Origin: Typha latifolia
Taxonomy: Eukaryota > Streptophyta > Magnoliopsida > Poales > Typhaceae
Direction of reading: 5' to 3'
Length of the DNA stretch: 64,000 nucleotides
Assembly (NCBI GenBank): GCA_019914945.1
Contig: CM034111.1
Location: 1,240,001-1,304,000, forward strand
Shown: positions 1 through 12,415 of the stretch, one piece after another
Layout: the number at the start of each line of letters is the position of its first letter
Numbering within the stretch: the stretch's first letter is position 1
The notes under the pieces: generated by a model
The model's input: only the letters and a program-made list of their open reading frames with translations
Database searches by the model: none
Told to the model about the DNA's origin: nothing
Translations under genes and position numbers: made by a program

Positions 1-1978
1 TCTTATGCTTGGATTGCCATATCGAGATGCTGCCTTAGGAGCAAAAAGTCAGATAACTTCTACCCACAAATCAACAGCTTTTCACAATATTGAAAATATA
101 AATGAGCAAATACATTGCAAAAGTTTCAAACAATACATACACAACTTTAATCAACAAAGTCAAAGAACTATAAAGCAAATAAGGGAACTGTTGTGAATAT
201 GTTCTGCAAGATAACAGCTTTTAGCACTTCCACAATCTGGGAAAAAGAGATACAGTAAGAGTAATAACAAGTACTAAAATAAGCATCACTACCTTTTGCT
301 TCTCCTGCTCAAACTTCCTCTTGTCAATATCATTTTGAGCAGCTAGACTGTCGAGTTGTTTATTTCTTAAACCAAGTTCTTTTCGTTTAGAATCCAGTTC
401 CTCCCGCAGCTTCTCATTCTCCTCAAATATCCTACGTGAATGATTACGAGCAAGGTGTTGCATCTTTCGGATCTCTGACACAGCATAAGTAGAAACTTTA
501 GGAATGCAGTTAACGAATGATGAGTACAATAGCTACCAATCAGGTCCCATAGAAGAAAACTTGCTAATTGTGCAGTATAATTATAACATATTCATCACAT
601 TGTTTAAACAACAAGTGGACCATCTCCTAACTAATGATTTAAAACTGAAAGAAAACCTGTTCTTGTAGCTATCTTGTTAATCTAGTACAATGAAAATGGA
701 CAACAAGATAAACAGAGTCCCTGTCTGAGAGACCTGTTCCAACCAGTCCTAGTTCATCTTCAGCATTTGTGATGATTCCACAAAAAGCGACAAAAAGAAA
801 ACACCCATTCACAGTGGGAGGAGATATGAAAATATATGGCTTCTAGAACAGAAAGCCAATCTATCAGTACTCAGTAGAAGTCCCCATCTTGAGAAACTCC
901 ATATCTAAATAGAAAAGCAAGCAAAATTGATTCTGCATACCATATATAAATTGCAATATGTTCAAATAGAAAAGGTATGTTAATCAGTAAAAAGACAGCT
1001 GGACTAATAAAATTGAACTCATAAGTACAGGTTAACCGGATACAAGAATTAATGCGTAAAAGTAAAACACCAAGCATCACACAGACCTTCATTATAAGCA
1101 TTAAGCAGCTGATCTCTCTGCTCCATCATCTGATCAAGAGACAAAGTAGTTTCATTATATTTACATTCAAGTTCTTGTAGATGCTTGTTCTTCACTTCAA
1201 TCTGGCTAGCCAAATTAGCAACAAGTTTGTCAGTCTTGCGGGATTCTTCATTTGCAAGATCACTGACTGTTTTCAGATCTCCATTTTTCCTTAAATGATC
1301 CCCTACAGGGCCAGGAGAATTATAATCCTCCGTCCGAGCAACCCAACCATAAATTTCTGTGCCTCTATTATTCCTGTCATTCCAGTCCCTTTTTCCAAAG
1401 TGTGCTGATTCAAAATGATTTTCAAATGCCATTGCATCCTTGAAACCAATCCAATCTTTTGAAAAATCTACAACTGCATTGCCAGTGAATCCTTTGTAGT
1501 TCCACAAGGAATGGACTTTTAGTGGATTAAAAAGCGACAAGCGCTCCTTTAGCCTGTTTCCACTTTCACCTATATACCGTCCATTCTTAAACTCAGTTGG
1601 GACATTCACCAGAATGCCCATCCAGGGCCAAACAAATTGCTCATCTTTGCTTTTAGGAGTATGTGACTCCACAACCACCAGTTGTAGAGATGGCGTTGTG
1701 GTTTCACTGAGATCATCTCTCAAATATTTTGCAACTGCCCGGTGGGTTGCCTTTACTTTTGCTTTCCTATTAGATGCACCTATTCCAGAGGCATGCTGGA
1801 GCAGATCCTTGTAGTTGTAACCCTGCTTCTTTTTCCCAGAACAGAAAGGGCATTTATATGTGTTGTCTGTGTTCTTAACTATCAGATGACCCGCCTTTAA
1901 CTGCGAGTAAAATTTGGCCTCATAGTCATCAATCTCTGAATCACTTACCTCAGATTCTTCTTCTGAATTATTGTCCAT
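1..1978 (-). CDS. FDM: FACTOR OF DNA METHYLATION / IDN2-like XS-domain protein (5' part, cut by window edge)
   Basis: Two coding exons are visible, 1978-1087 and 474-293. They join in phase (892 nt, then 182 nt) and encode the first 358 residues; the rest lies beyond base 1. Residues 1-20 are acidic. A zf-XS zinc finger follows (C43, C46, H62; CPFC...LLQHASG). The XS domain spans about 115-226 and includes WPWMGILVNVP, GESG, a KDW, GKRDW and YGWVAR. A long coiled coil starts near 240 and continues through the second exon (RKMQHLARNHSRR...). This order is that of FDM1-5/IDN2 proteins, which bind double-stranded RNA and act with SGS3-like partners in RNA-directed DNA methylation in the nucleus. 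The missing part should be more coiled coil and the C-terminal XH domain. The start is the first ATG after a 5'-UTR splice acceptor. Which FDM paralogue this is cannot be decided here; SGS3 itself is less likely because the N-terminus and XS motifs fit FDM/IDN2. Bases 1-292 look like intron. Confidence 0.88.
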
Positions 1979-2889
1979 TGAAAGAAAGTCTGCAGAACTA
2001 GATCAGCAAAGGAGAAATGAAACAGAAGGAAGCAGTGTGTTAGTGCTTTAAGCAGAATCAAGTATTACACATATATAATTAAGTATTAAATATCTTTATT
2101 CAGTATCATGAAATCAGTGTCAACAAACCAACAAAAAATGGCTATAATCAACGTTGGATTAAATTGGAAATTATAGAGCTGTATGGAAGTATTTGCCATC
2201 ACTTACAAAGGTAACTAAGTAAAGCCTGTGAAACAATAAAATACCTGAAAAACAACTGATTAACAGATTTTAAAGTGAGTCGCCTGAGCCATCGGGGATG
2301 ACCTTTCCAGGGGTCATTTTGGCTCAATTAAGGCATCGAGGGACTTACCATTTGTATAGATATTGATGGTTATAATGCCAATAAAATCCTTTTGAACATC
2401 ATACAATGCAAGAGACAAAATCCACTATTAAAATTCATAAAATTGAACTAAAGTATACTAATGCACTTGAAGCTACAATAATTATCTAACCGAATCACAT
2501 GACAGCAAAATAAAAACATAGAGACCATTGCTCAAAATCTACAATATTAATGAAATGCATTCCATCGGATAGAAGATTGTGCTAGAATCTACTAGTACAG
2601 TTGTAGCTACAACCATCATCTAACCAAATCGAAAAGACGAAGAGTAAAGCATACAATCCAACGATCGGCATTGCTCATCGTGATGCAGAAGATCGATCGA
2701 TCGTTACGATCATCACAACATCACTGTATCCTCAATAAACAGAGACGATGCCCTAATCAAGGAAATCATCACCAAATCTAGTGCCAAGCATCATGACGGC
2801 ATCTACTACACAAACTTCGGATCGGGAAATCGTAAGAGTGCTAGAATAAACGAGAAAATCGTGGGGATTGGGGTTTAGCGAGGGTTTAC

Positions 2890-2960
2890 CTTGACAGAGG
2901 GGAAAGATGGAGAGAGACACAAAGGGATGCAGTAAAGAGCAATTAAAATGGAAAGGTAAG
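2890..2960 (-). other. Probable 5'-UTR leader exon of the FDM-like gene
   Basis: On the minus strand a good donor (CAAG|GTAAAC) ends at 2890, and an acceptor (CTGCAG) lies just upstream of the ATG near 1991. This implies a leader exon here and a 5'-UTR intron of about 0.9 kb. The upstream boundary is a guess. The 2000-2890 interval holds no convincing ORF. Confidence 0.45.
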
Positions 2961-4008
2961 CGTTAAAAAGAGAGCCGTACTGTGTACAGCACTCGCAATT
3001 AAGTATCCCATTCCCATGCCAACGACGGAGTCTACGAAGGTGACGTGGCAACATCCTATGATCTTGATTTACTTTTGGCCCTCCATCTAGCGGTGCATAT
3101 TTCGAAACGTCGGGTTAGTGCAAAGGTTCATAGACGTTCGTTGGCATAAAATGATAAAAGAGCTGGACCCACGTGTGGAGATAACCCACCGTATGATTCA
3201 GATCCGACGGCTGAAGAAGAAAGAGCAGATGACGTGGAATTTATAAATTACGGTTTAGTAATACCTAAGGGTATATTATTGAAATCAAACTGTCAAGTTT
3301 TTTTTTAAAGAAAAGAAAGATATTATAAATTAAATTTCACGATTACAAAAAGTCCTCAAACTTAAAATAATATATACTTTTAATCTCTTTTATCTTCTTC
3401 TATTAATTACAAACCTTAAATTTTAGTTATTATCTAATTCTCACAATGTACGTCATTTTAAATACATCATGATAGAATATAAAAAATGCAATCATCTTAA
3501 AAAGATTCATAATTAGACAAGAAAATGAAATTATTAATACTATAGAGTATAGAGATAATTTGTACCTTCATAAGGGGAGCAAGGTAGAAATTATTAATTT
3601 CCACACAGTTGCCGCGAGAAAGTAGAGAAAACTGCCACTTCCTGTGTCAATGGGTATCTAGCTGTCATATTACTGACATTGGGGGGTTACTTCAAGAAAG
3701 TAGTGTAGTGGGCATGCATCACAGTAACGTTTTGTTTAAATAGGTAATAAGTGGGTAAATTGTACGTTTTACTTTTTAAAACTTGTTCATAAATGTAATG
3801 TGATAGTGAGTAATAATAGCCCTGAGTTGAAATATTAATTAACGACTCGTCTCAATGTTGGGATTAAAATTCTCAAAGGACGAGGATTAGTGACGGAAAG
3901 CGACAAAGGGGTCACGGGTAATTAATTTTTCGTCCACTACTTCCCACTGCCACTACAAAACCGTCTCTCGCTAGTCGCTTCCACTTTCACTTCCCCTACC
4001 AACTCGGC
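2961..4008. other. Intergenic region between FDM-like and GASA genes
   Basis: No coding potential was seen. The left part would be the FDM promoter. It contains a G-box core CACGTG at 3170-3175 and a TGACGTGG-type element near 3231. From 3290 to 3560 it is very AT-rich. The right part is the upstream region of the first GASA gene; I see no clear TATA box close to its start codon. Confidence 0.5.
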
Positions 4009-4367
4009 ATGATGGCTCTTAGACTTCTCTTCTTCACAGTGGTTCTTCTCTGCATCCTCGCAAAGGTTTCATCTCTCTTTCTACGTAGTTTTCAAGTTCG
4101 AGTTTCTACTGACCATTTATAAATCTCTCTTGCATACATGTAGGATTCTTTCCATGAGGTAGTGGTGGTGGATGCTCACTTGGTAAGGCCATTCTTTTAT
4201 ATATATATATAGAAGATCGAGATGATGGAATTATTTTGTTCCTTCTCTTTATATACCTAGCTAGTGTTCAACCTTTTCTTCAAAACTGCAGTTGGATGCA
4301 AGATATGGGAACGGGAAGCCAGCCCCTGTGCTAGGTGGGCTTTCTCTCTTAACTATTCTCTTGAGTA

Positions 4368-4421
<54 letters not shown>

Positions 4422-4661
4422 CTTTAGTATATTAGACAGCAATGCAAGTGATGGCGTTTCTAATATCTATGATCAGACTGCCCGGGACGATGCGGAGAGC
4501 GGTGCAGCAAACACTCGAGGCCAAACGTGTGCATGCGAGCGTGCGGGACGTGCTGCTACCGATGCAAGTGTGTGCCCCCGGGCACCTCGGGCAACCGGCA
4601 CGTGTGCGGCGCGTGCTATACTACCATGACTACCCACGGTAACCGATCCAAGTGCCCCTAG
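4009..4661 (+). CDS. Gibberellin-regulated GASA/snakin cysteine-rich secreted peptide (copy 1)
   Basis: The four-exon model is 4009-4065, 4144-4182, 4292-4334 and 4477-4661 (324 nt, 107 aa). All junctions are GT-AG and phase-consistent. Residues 1-19 (MMALRLLFFTVVLLCILAK) form a hydrophobic signal peptide. A short variable linker follows (20-46), then the mature GASA domain (47-107) running from DCPGRC to the terminal KCP. I count 12 cysteines in the family spacing, including GTCCYRCKCVPPGT, with a GNR before the end. Family members are secreted to the apoplast, form six disulfides, and act in gibberellin-responsive growth, redox balance or defence as snakins. Two ATGs are adjacent at 4009 and 4012, and I chose the first. 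It lies tail-to-tail with a second GASA gene 0.7 kb away. The last intron carries a TA microsatellite. The specific GASA subgroup is not assigned. Confidence 0.93.
4372..4419. repeat. (TA)n microsatellite in GASA copy 1 intron 3
   Basis: This is an uninterrupted alternating A/T dinucleotide run of about 48 nt inside the intron that precedes the cysteine-domain exon. It is likely length-polymorphic. Confidence 0.9.
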
Positions 4662-5354
4662 ATTAATCGAGAATCTCGAGGACGATCGTGCTCTGCTTTT
4701 TGCTACGTATGTATCTACGTATAGGAATGACTACTATCTGCTAGCTTGTACTTGTACTACTTCGACTGTAGCGCATCCACTAAGATGGTACTTGGTATTC
4801 TCGTAATTAATGCAACCTAGTGGTTATGTATTACTGTAGTAATCTCTTAGAATTAGCACGTGGCAAATAATTTTGACTAAAAGAAAATCTGGTGTTTGAT
4901 ATAGACTAATTTATCTTATGCACAATTCGAATGCCACTAAACAACTAGAATTTATAGATGCGAGGTGCAAGTATTATTATTCTTCGTACGAGCAATAACA
5001 TTTTATGTCCCTTATATTTAGATCTAAGGCCGGAGGAGCTTTAATTAGGGAGACAATATCTCTAATAAGCTAGAAGACAAACAGTAGTATTTATTGAAAT
5101 GAACTAAAACCCATCAGGCTACCACTACCAGCCTTTGGGTATTCTATTCGTCATTATTACATAGACCAAAAACCGGGGACAAAATTTTTATTTATTCTTC
5201 CGATCAGATAAACAAAGATCTAACGTTACATCGAAAGATCAAAACCAACACCATCATCTCATGCGAAACAACTAGGAAGAGTCCAAAGCCAAACAAACAA
5301 ATATTAGCTAAAGCTGGGGCTAATTAAGAAGCCTAATTACATAATTAATTAAAT
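4662..5354. other. Shared 3' intergenic region of the convergent GASA pair
   Basis: About 0.69 kb lies between the two stop codons. It must contain both 3' UTRs and polyadenylation regions. No ORF of interest was found. Confidence 0.6.
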
Positions 5355-6084
5355 TTAAGGGCACTTGTTGGTTCTATTGCCGTGGGTTTGCCAATCGGTG
5401 TAGCACGTGCCGCAAGTCTCCCGGTTGCCCGCCGTGCCCGCTGGGACGCACTTGCACACGCTGCAGCACGTCATGCACGCCCTTCCACACAAGTTGGGCC
5501 TCGAGTGAAGGCTGCACCTCCCCTTGCATACTCCAAAGCACTCTGCAATACAATACTTCCACCCAATCAAATATATATATATATATATATATATATTTTT
5601 AAATCCTCTTTTAACTATGTTAAACCGTGTTAATAGTGTTAATAAGGAGGTGTTAACAAAAAAGAAAAGAAAAAGGAAAATACTCCATGGAATATCAGTA
5701 CGAACTGCAAACCTTTAGTGTCCACTATTTTGTGAGGCGGCGGAGCTTGGGCAGGAGCGTGGGCAGGGGCGACGCCAGGGTGACCGGCAACTGGAGCAGC
5801 CTACACGCAAAAGGAATCGAACTTTAAGATTAGCAGGCAACTATACTAACACTTTGAACTCTGGTGAAAGCTTACAGACATCCACAGCTACCTGTGCCAG
5901 AGCTTCCTCAAGATCCGATGACACCTGAAGAGCACTCAGTGTGTTAAGAACCACTTGCAAGGTTTAGAGCTAGCAAAGGTTTATGAGGAGTACAGACGAG
6001 GGAAGTATAGATGAGTGTATGTCTTACTCTGGTAGTGACTAAGATGAAGGATGCCAGTAGGAAGATTGCCACCTTGATAGCCAT
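5355..6084 (-). CDS. Gibberellin-regulated GASA/snakin peptide with proline-rich linker (copy 2)
   Basis: The four exons on the minus strand are 6084-6028, 5924-5892, 5800-5713 and 5542-5355 (366 nt, 121 aa). Exon 1 is exactly 57 nt, as in the neighbouring copy, and the intron before the cysteine domain has the same phase 1. Residues 1-19 (MAIKVAIFLLASFILVTTR) form a signal peptide. Residues 20-59 are a short acidic stretch followed by an Ala/Pro-rich linker (AAPVAGHPGVAPAHAPAQAP). The 12-cysteine GASA domain runs from about residue 60 to the end (ECFGVCKGRC ... GNRTNKCP). The role is expected to match copy 1: a secreted, disulfide-rich growth or defence peptide. The linker is longer and richer in proline than in copy 1, so processing or cell-wall association could differ. 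The start ATG is the one that opens the signal peptide; an in-frame upstream ATG is in the leader. A TATA box lies 80-90 bp upstream of it. Confidence 0.92.
5571..5595. repeat. (TA)n microsatellite in GASA copy 2 last intron
   Basis: A 25-nt alternating A/T run lies just upstream (in gene orientation) of the acceptor for the cysteine-domain exon. The same intron of copy 1 also carries a TA run. Confidence 0.85.
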
Positions 6085-6164
6085 ATTTTGGAAACTGGGA
6101 GTGGAACTTGGAAGTGATTTTGGTAGTGGTGTGTTGGTGAGCAACACTTATAGAGCTGGTAGTG

Positions 6165-6176
6165 GCTTTATATAGA
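6165..6176 (-). promoter_or_regulatory. TATA box of GASA copy 2
   Basis: On the minus strand the sequence reads CTATATAAAG, about 85 bp upstream of the start codon. This leaves room for a leader of about 50 nt. It is the clearest TATA element in this part of the window. Confidence 0.65.
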
Positions 6177-7610
6177 GGGGAGTGAAGGGAGCAAGTAAAA
6201 GAGAGGGAAGTGGGGAGGGTGAGCATTGTTGTCAAAAGGACAAGTAAGCACATGAGCCTGCTTCTCTAATCTCACTAGCTACTCACTGCTGCTTCCAATC
6301 TCCTTGTCTTCTCTGCCATGGCCCCCATCCTAATTAATACGATAAACACATGACAATCTGGCATTTGCCCCCCTCGGGGAGGGGTTTCTACTTTCTACTC
6401 AATGGAAATTTTCAAAAAAATACCCTGCATTTTTTAACAATTTATAATCACCACCTCATTCTTTAATTTACATTAACCTCTCTCTATTTTCCCTCTCTAT
6501 ATGGTGAAAATTAAAGGAGTTTTAAGGGTGGTATTTGCACAATTCTGTTAATACAAAATGGGTCAAGTTGCTCTGTCCCATTGTCGTCTGGGGAAGTTTG
6601 ACCAGTGTTGGGATGAGAGAAGAGAGAGGGGATGGGGAGGGGGTTGGTGGTGGTACTAATGCTGAGCTGCATCCCATTGAGAGCAGTAAGTGATGCATGT
6701 GCATTGCATGTGCATGCGTGTCTGGAAGTATTACACTGCCCGAGGCCATGTCGGACGAGCTCAAAAAGCATTTCATCCATCCATCCAATTTGAGACCACC
6801 TCTAGTAGCTTCCTCTCCTCCTCGTTTCGCCCTTATCTTCCTCGATGTCGCCCTCCTGCTTAGAGAAAACTGCGCAAAGATACTGGGAAATTTTTTTATC
6901 TTAGCCCCTCAATGATTTTATTATTATTATTGTTTACAGTTTCACCCAACTATTTAATTCGACCCTCCTTGGACCTTAGGTCATATTTAAATTATTGCAA
7001 AAATGTCGGATATGAAAAATAATATTCCATTTAGACAACTATAAAACGAAAATGCATAAATTTTCCACACAAAAAAAAAAAAACTAGTTTTGGATCAGAC
7101 TGCAATAATTACCTGCTGAAGTAGTATAGTACTAATAAATTGTGTGTCCCACCCACTAATAGATGCAAATTCTCAAGAAAAAATGTTTTGGATCTGACCT
7201 CTCTGAAGGTAAGTGACAAAAGATGAACAGTGTCTACGGACTTTGATTAAGAGAAGGACAAAAAACAAGAAGACAAAAGATGAACAGCACCAGAGAATAT
7301 CACAAATCTTTCAGCTGTAGTCAGATAGTGAGAGCCCAAAAGAAGAACATAAGCTGTGGTTTCTCTTACACATTCAAAAAGATTGAAAAATCCAAGTGTT
7401 TCTTTCTAAATGATTTATGACCAAGATAACTCACAAGTTCCATTTAACATGTAAATATGAGACATAAAGGAGATTAATATAACAAAATGCAGAATGCTTT
7501 ATATGGTTGATATCTTCTGCATGAGAGGACATACAACTGTTGTTACAAATATTAAACTTCAAAACCAACGGTCAGATCGAGAAATTGAGTCACTCTTATC
7601 TTTGTACAAG
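6177..7610. other. Intergenic region between GASA copy 2 and RH22
   Basis: No supported gene. The left side is GASA copy 2 upstream sequence; the right side would be the RH22 3' UTR. A 16-nt motif (GACAAAAGATGAACAG) occurs twice, near 7206 and 7272. Short ORFs here lack any family signature. Confidence 0.5.
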
Positions 7611-10600
7611 TTATGCTAGAGATCTAGATTTATGTTCAGCCACACCCCGACCTGCGAAAGTAGAACAATAAAAGCTGTTAATAAATGAAAGTGATATCTA
7701 TACTTCATTGTTATGTTGATGGCATATTGGATTTCTCAACAATATGGAACAGCAGTTTTGCCAGAGAAAATTGTAAGCAGCCAAAAAGTAACACTGAAGA
7801 CTACTGAGATTTGCTCTATAACATATGCATGCATCAAAAGCATACCTTTCTTCTTTAGCTTATTTCGAAAGCTTCTTTTCCTGCTAAATGCATTCTCCTG
7901 TAAGCAAGAATATGTTAATACTCTAAGATATAGTCCCAAGCGTAATCAATAACTTGTACAACATTCTCAGAATATCTAAGACAATCCTAAAAATCATTTC
8001 TTCTTTCTCTGATCTTAGGAGTTAGGAGTAAAAAGTGCAAGAAATTCATCTTTGAGACATGATCAGTAAAACAATGAGATGAAATTACCACAGGTTGACC
8101 CAATGATTCTGCTTGGCGGACGGCGTTCACAAGATCATGATTTGATTTCGTATACAAGCTTGTGACAGTTCCAGACTGGCCAGCTCTTGCTGTGCGTCCA
8201 ACCCTGTGCAAGAAATCTACAGCAGAAGTTGCAAACTCCGCCTTAAGGAAAAGCAGGAAAGATTATGTCAGATAATAGAGATGAGCAATTTCCTTAATTA
8301 GAAATGCCTTCAACAGAATGGCATGCAAGCGTGCAGCATGACTAGAAGGCCAGAGCCCATTAATAAGGAACTAGTACCTGAATAACATGTGAAACATTAG
8401 GTATGTCCAATCCCCGAGCAGCAGCATCTGTACAGACAAGCACTCCACCATTTGCTCGAAAAAGATGTAGATTATTCATTCGTTCCTCTAGAGAACTTTC
8501 ACTATGGTACAAAATGCACTGAGTGCCAACTCTTTGCAATATCGTGGCCACTGATTCAGCGGCATCAACAGTATTTGTGAACACCATCGTGCGACTTGGA
8601 CTGACATCAAAATCTTGCAGTTTATTTTTATAGCTGGACTCTACAGCATCTAGAAGAGCATCTACTTGTGTGTCAGCTGTAACCTCTATCCATCTCTGTT
8701 CCAATCTAAGAAACACCAGATTTATATTTTAAGTACATTCAATAAGTCAAATGGATGTAAAAAGTAAGATTTCTGGCAAGTGATACCTATAAAAGCATCG
8801 AAAAAGAATTCAATGAAAGCTGCTAAACAAAAGAAAAAGAAAAAGAAAATTCTAAATTTTAACAAGAGGCATCAAGCGACTACAAACTTTCATGTTTCCG
8901 ACAATCTCTACAACAGCTCAGGAATATTCATAAAGTCCTATTTAAGAAGGAGACAGAACAATAGCATGAGTTTATCGGGTAACAGACCAAGTCGTCATAA
9001 ATGAGATTCAAAGAGTTCCAGAACCTGGACAGTGATGTGCTAAAGAATGATCTTTCTGCAATAAAGAAATATTTGAAAAGCTTGAAGATGTTTAAAAGAA
9101 CAATACAAGACAACTGATTAAAGAAGAGAGACCGTCGAAGAAATCAAACTTATACTTCAACAAGGATCATCTAAATGAGACAGGTGTTTGGGCCAATAAG
9201 ATGACATCTTTTGTTGTACTCGAGTAAACTAAATAGTTGACTCAGAGCAAGATAAGACTAGTTTTTTTCTATTTCTAAATCTACTTCATTATTATTCGAA
9301 CAAGAGTGGACCACCTTAGAATCTTCCTAGGTTGTGCCAAGGTGGGATCTGTTTGCCAGGGAACATTTATAACTCGACAACCTTGCTTATTACATCTTGT
9401 AGCCATATAACATTTGTATGTTCGGCTTGAAGGTCATCCATTTGCTTCAAACTATTTAACCATGGAAAATAATAGGAGAAATCAGGTGCACACCTAGGAT
9501 TGTGCCGATGGAGATAACTCCCACTGACCAAAACAGCATCAGGGAACATTCTTTTCAGTAGTCCGCCAGCAGTCTTTTTGCCACTTTGTGGAAGAGTGGC
9601 AGCAACAAAGATGTATTGCTTACTTCGTCTATATACTTTTCTAACCCTCCTCCAGTCCTTAGTTCTAGTTGTCTCAATACTGTTGTCTTCCATTGCTAAA
9701 GGTTCTACACCATCTGCATCGTCAACTTCAACCTCCAGGTTATAGTTCACAAGTTTGTCATCGTCAAAATGGAACTCTGCATGAGATCCACTGGCCTCAT
9801 TAATTGAATTACTTTTTGAAGATTCGTCATTCCTAGAAAGTAGCTTTTCTTCATAACGGAACATATCTATCAAACGAATGATCTGGTTTTGGAAGCTTCC
9901 ACATAGTAGCATATCTGCTTCATCAAAAACCTGCAATAGAGAGCAACCATAGATTTTATTTACAGATAAACTAAAGAACCATAATCTTGTAGAAAATGTT
10001 AGTCTAGTGTCTACATAAAAGGTGAAATTGTGTATCCTCCCTAAAGAAAAATAAACTTATCCATGAAAAAGATACTTGGATAATAGCATTTGATAATTCT
10101 TCATGGCTGAAAGACTATAACACAAATGTTGGCCAGAAGAAAAAATTTCCACAGAAGTCAATCAAAGAGAAATATCAAGTAAATAAGATCATAACATTTC
10201 AGATGTAGATAATTACCACAAATTTAACATCGCGTAAGAAACTCTCCCGATGCCTCTTTTCTGGATCGAACTCAAAAAGATAATTCAAAAGAGCAGCTGG
10301 AGTGGATACAACAATGTCAGGCCGAGCAGCTGGCCATCCCTGTAATCAATATTACAAAATTTTGAGATCATAACTTAAAATCATAATTTCATTGAATCTG
10401 TTCACCTTTATAATGTGGTCATTGGACGACAAAACTCTTAGTTGGTAAGCTTCAAATTATCAAGAGGTGTTGCCTACTTTGGAGCAAATGCAATCCAAGG
10501 TAAATATTGGCCTTACAGCGCATGATGTCAGGTACCAGGTTCAGAGAATTATTTTTCCCATTTAGCTTCTATAACTAGAAGCTTACTTAAAATGGTAATT

Positions 10601-12415
10601 TCTGGTAAGTATTGGCTAGCTAAAACATCTACGAATTATTGACTAATAGTTAATGTAAATTTAGAGAAAGGCACAGTACTATCTCACCTTTTGTCCACAG
10701 ACTGCAGCAATTTTCAGAAGTGGTTCACTGGACTCATTCAGTAGAGACTTCGCCATGTAAACCACCTGTTCACATAGCATCACATTTGGGCAAAGGACCA
10801 AAAAGATACTATGCGATTCAGAAATCTTGTAAGAAACATTAGCTTCTTCACAGGGATTGGGCATCCCACACAACTTATCAATCAATGGCACCAGATATCC
10901 ATATGTTTTGCCGCTTCCTGTCTCTGCAGCAATAACCACATCTTTCCCTGTAAGAATACGAGGTACGCAAGCAGCCTGCAATACAATCTATGTTATGCAT
11001 CCTCAAACTGTAAGTGCAGATCAAAACAATTATCAATAAAATCATGATACAGCATCAAGATTGAAAAAGTCCATAAAGAAAATGTATCATGTGGCATCCA
11101 CTTATTTAACATAAAGCATGTGATACATCATAGACAGCACTGGGTCTTGATGCACCCAATAATCAGGGCAAGTCAAATGGATTCAAATTACAGATTCGAC
11201 AAATGGAGTAATTTCTCAAGTCCATTGAATAAGGAGGCCTCAAACAAAAACTTCACGGAACGGAAAAGTCAACCTTCCCTTAAGCTGAAAGTAGCTATAT
11301 AGCAACATTGACAGAGTATCAGTACTGCCTTGCCCAAAGCTACCAAAGAAACTGGAACCCATGAGAGAGAGACATAAACCCGAAAGCAAGAGAAAGAAGG
11401 TTTCATTTACCGCCTTCTCTGGAGTATTTCAGGCTCCTAGTTCAAATTATCCCATAAGAAGCAGTTTGGCTAATCAATGTTGTGTATTTCCGTTTCAGTT
11501 GGTAGGCATGAAAGGCTAAGCGGTGTGCAAAACACTAATTCCGATTGAACTAAAAGAAGTTCATCAACTTATAAACAAAAAGGACGGAGGACTATAAGAA
11601 TGGAAAATTCAACAAGGTTAGTCTGTCATGATGCAAAAGAGGAGCAGTAAAGAAATGTCAAAAAAAAAAAAAAGAGCCATTACTAATTGTTCAGTAGTTA
11701 TATCTCTGCAGAAGTATTGCGTGGTTGTGGCTTAGACATTTTTCATTTCATCGGATTCTCCATAAGTAGTGACAAAAAAAAATAATAAACTCTTGTTTGG
11801 TGTACACAAACAGCTTACTTTGCATGCCACTCGCCAATTTTTGGCATAATTGGCAGGATTACCGAACCAGAATAACATTGTCTATCTACTTATTCCTCAG
11901 GCAAATAATGCCTTGTTAACTTAAATTAGCTTAAATATTTAAGTATTCTATACTAGGCTTCAAACTTCCAAATAATTCCAACAAAGAAAAAGCAAAGTTC
12001 TGGGGTGGGGCATTTTGTCGAACATTTTGAGAGGCAAAAGTTCCACCTGAACGAGAGAAGGCTTATAAAGCGAAGCCTTCTCGAGGGCTCCGCAAAGCCG
12101 GTCGGATACTCCCAGCGACTTCCACGACACCCCCTCCTGCGCAAAGAAGTCGTCATGGCCGCCGCCGCCGCCGTCTTTACCTTCCCCGCCGTCTTCTACT
12201 GCCACCGCGGCCGAGCCGAGAGTTCTCGAACGCAACCTCGCATCGATTCTCGACAGGGTCTTCGAAGGCGAAAGAGAACGGAGAGAGAAACGTCTTCGAA
12301 GTGACGGTGAGTTAGGAAGAATGAGAAAGCAGTGAAAGAATGAGGAGGAGAGAGAGTGGAAGGAGAGGTGGCCGCGAAGGTGGTGAAGGAGAGGTGCGTG
12401 GCGGAGATGGTGCAT
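7611..12415 (-). CDS. RH22: Plastid-type DEAD-box ATP-dependent RNA helicase, RH22-like
   Basis: The eight-exon model is 12415-12047, 10975-10688, 10339-10217, 9930-9494, 8705-8378, 8241-8089, 7897-7846 and 7651-7611 (1791 nt, 596 aa). Every junction is GT-AG and in phase. Residues 1 to about 80 are Ser/Arg-rich and almost free of acidic residues, like a plastid transit peptide. The Q-motif region ends at Q123. Walker A is AETGSGKT (140-147), a motif Ib-like STPAAL lies near 231, and DEAD is at 263-266. Motif III reads AAT (370-372) rather than SAT. Motif V is CTDAAARGLD (497-506) and motif VI is HRVGRTARAG (527-536). An acidic insertion (about 295-345) separates DEAD from motif III. This architecture matches Arabidopsis RH22, which is needed for plastid 50S ribosome assembly and embryo development. 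It is divergent with SDH7. The short basic C-terminal tail (ENAFSRKRSFRNKLKKK...) is typical of RNA-binding ends. Confidence 0.9.

Noticed and set aside
12005..12304. 99-codon plus-strand ORF
   Set aside because: Antisense to RH22 exon 1, which carries the transit peptide and Q-motif in the correct frame.
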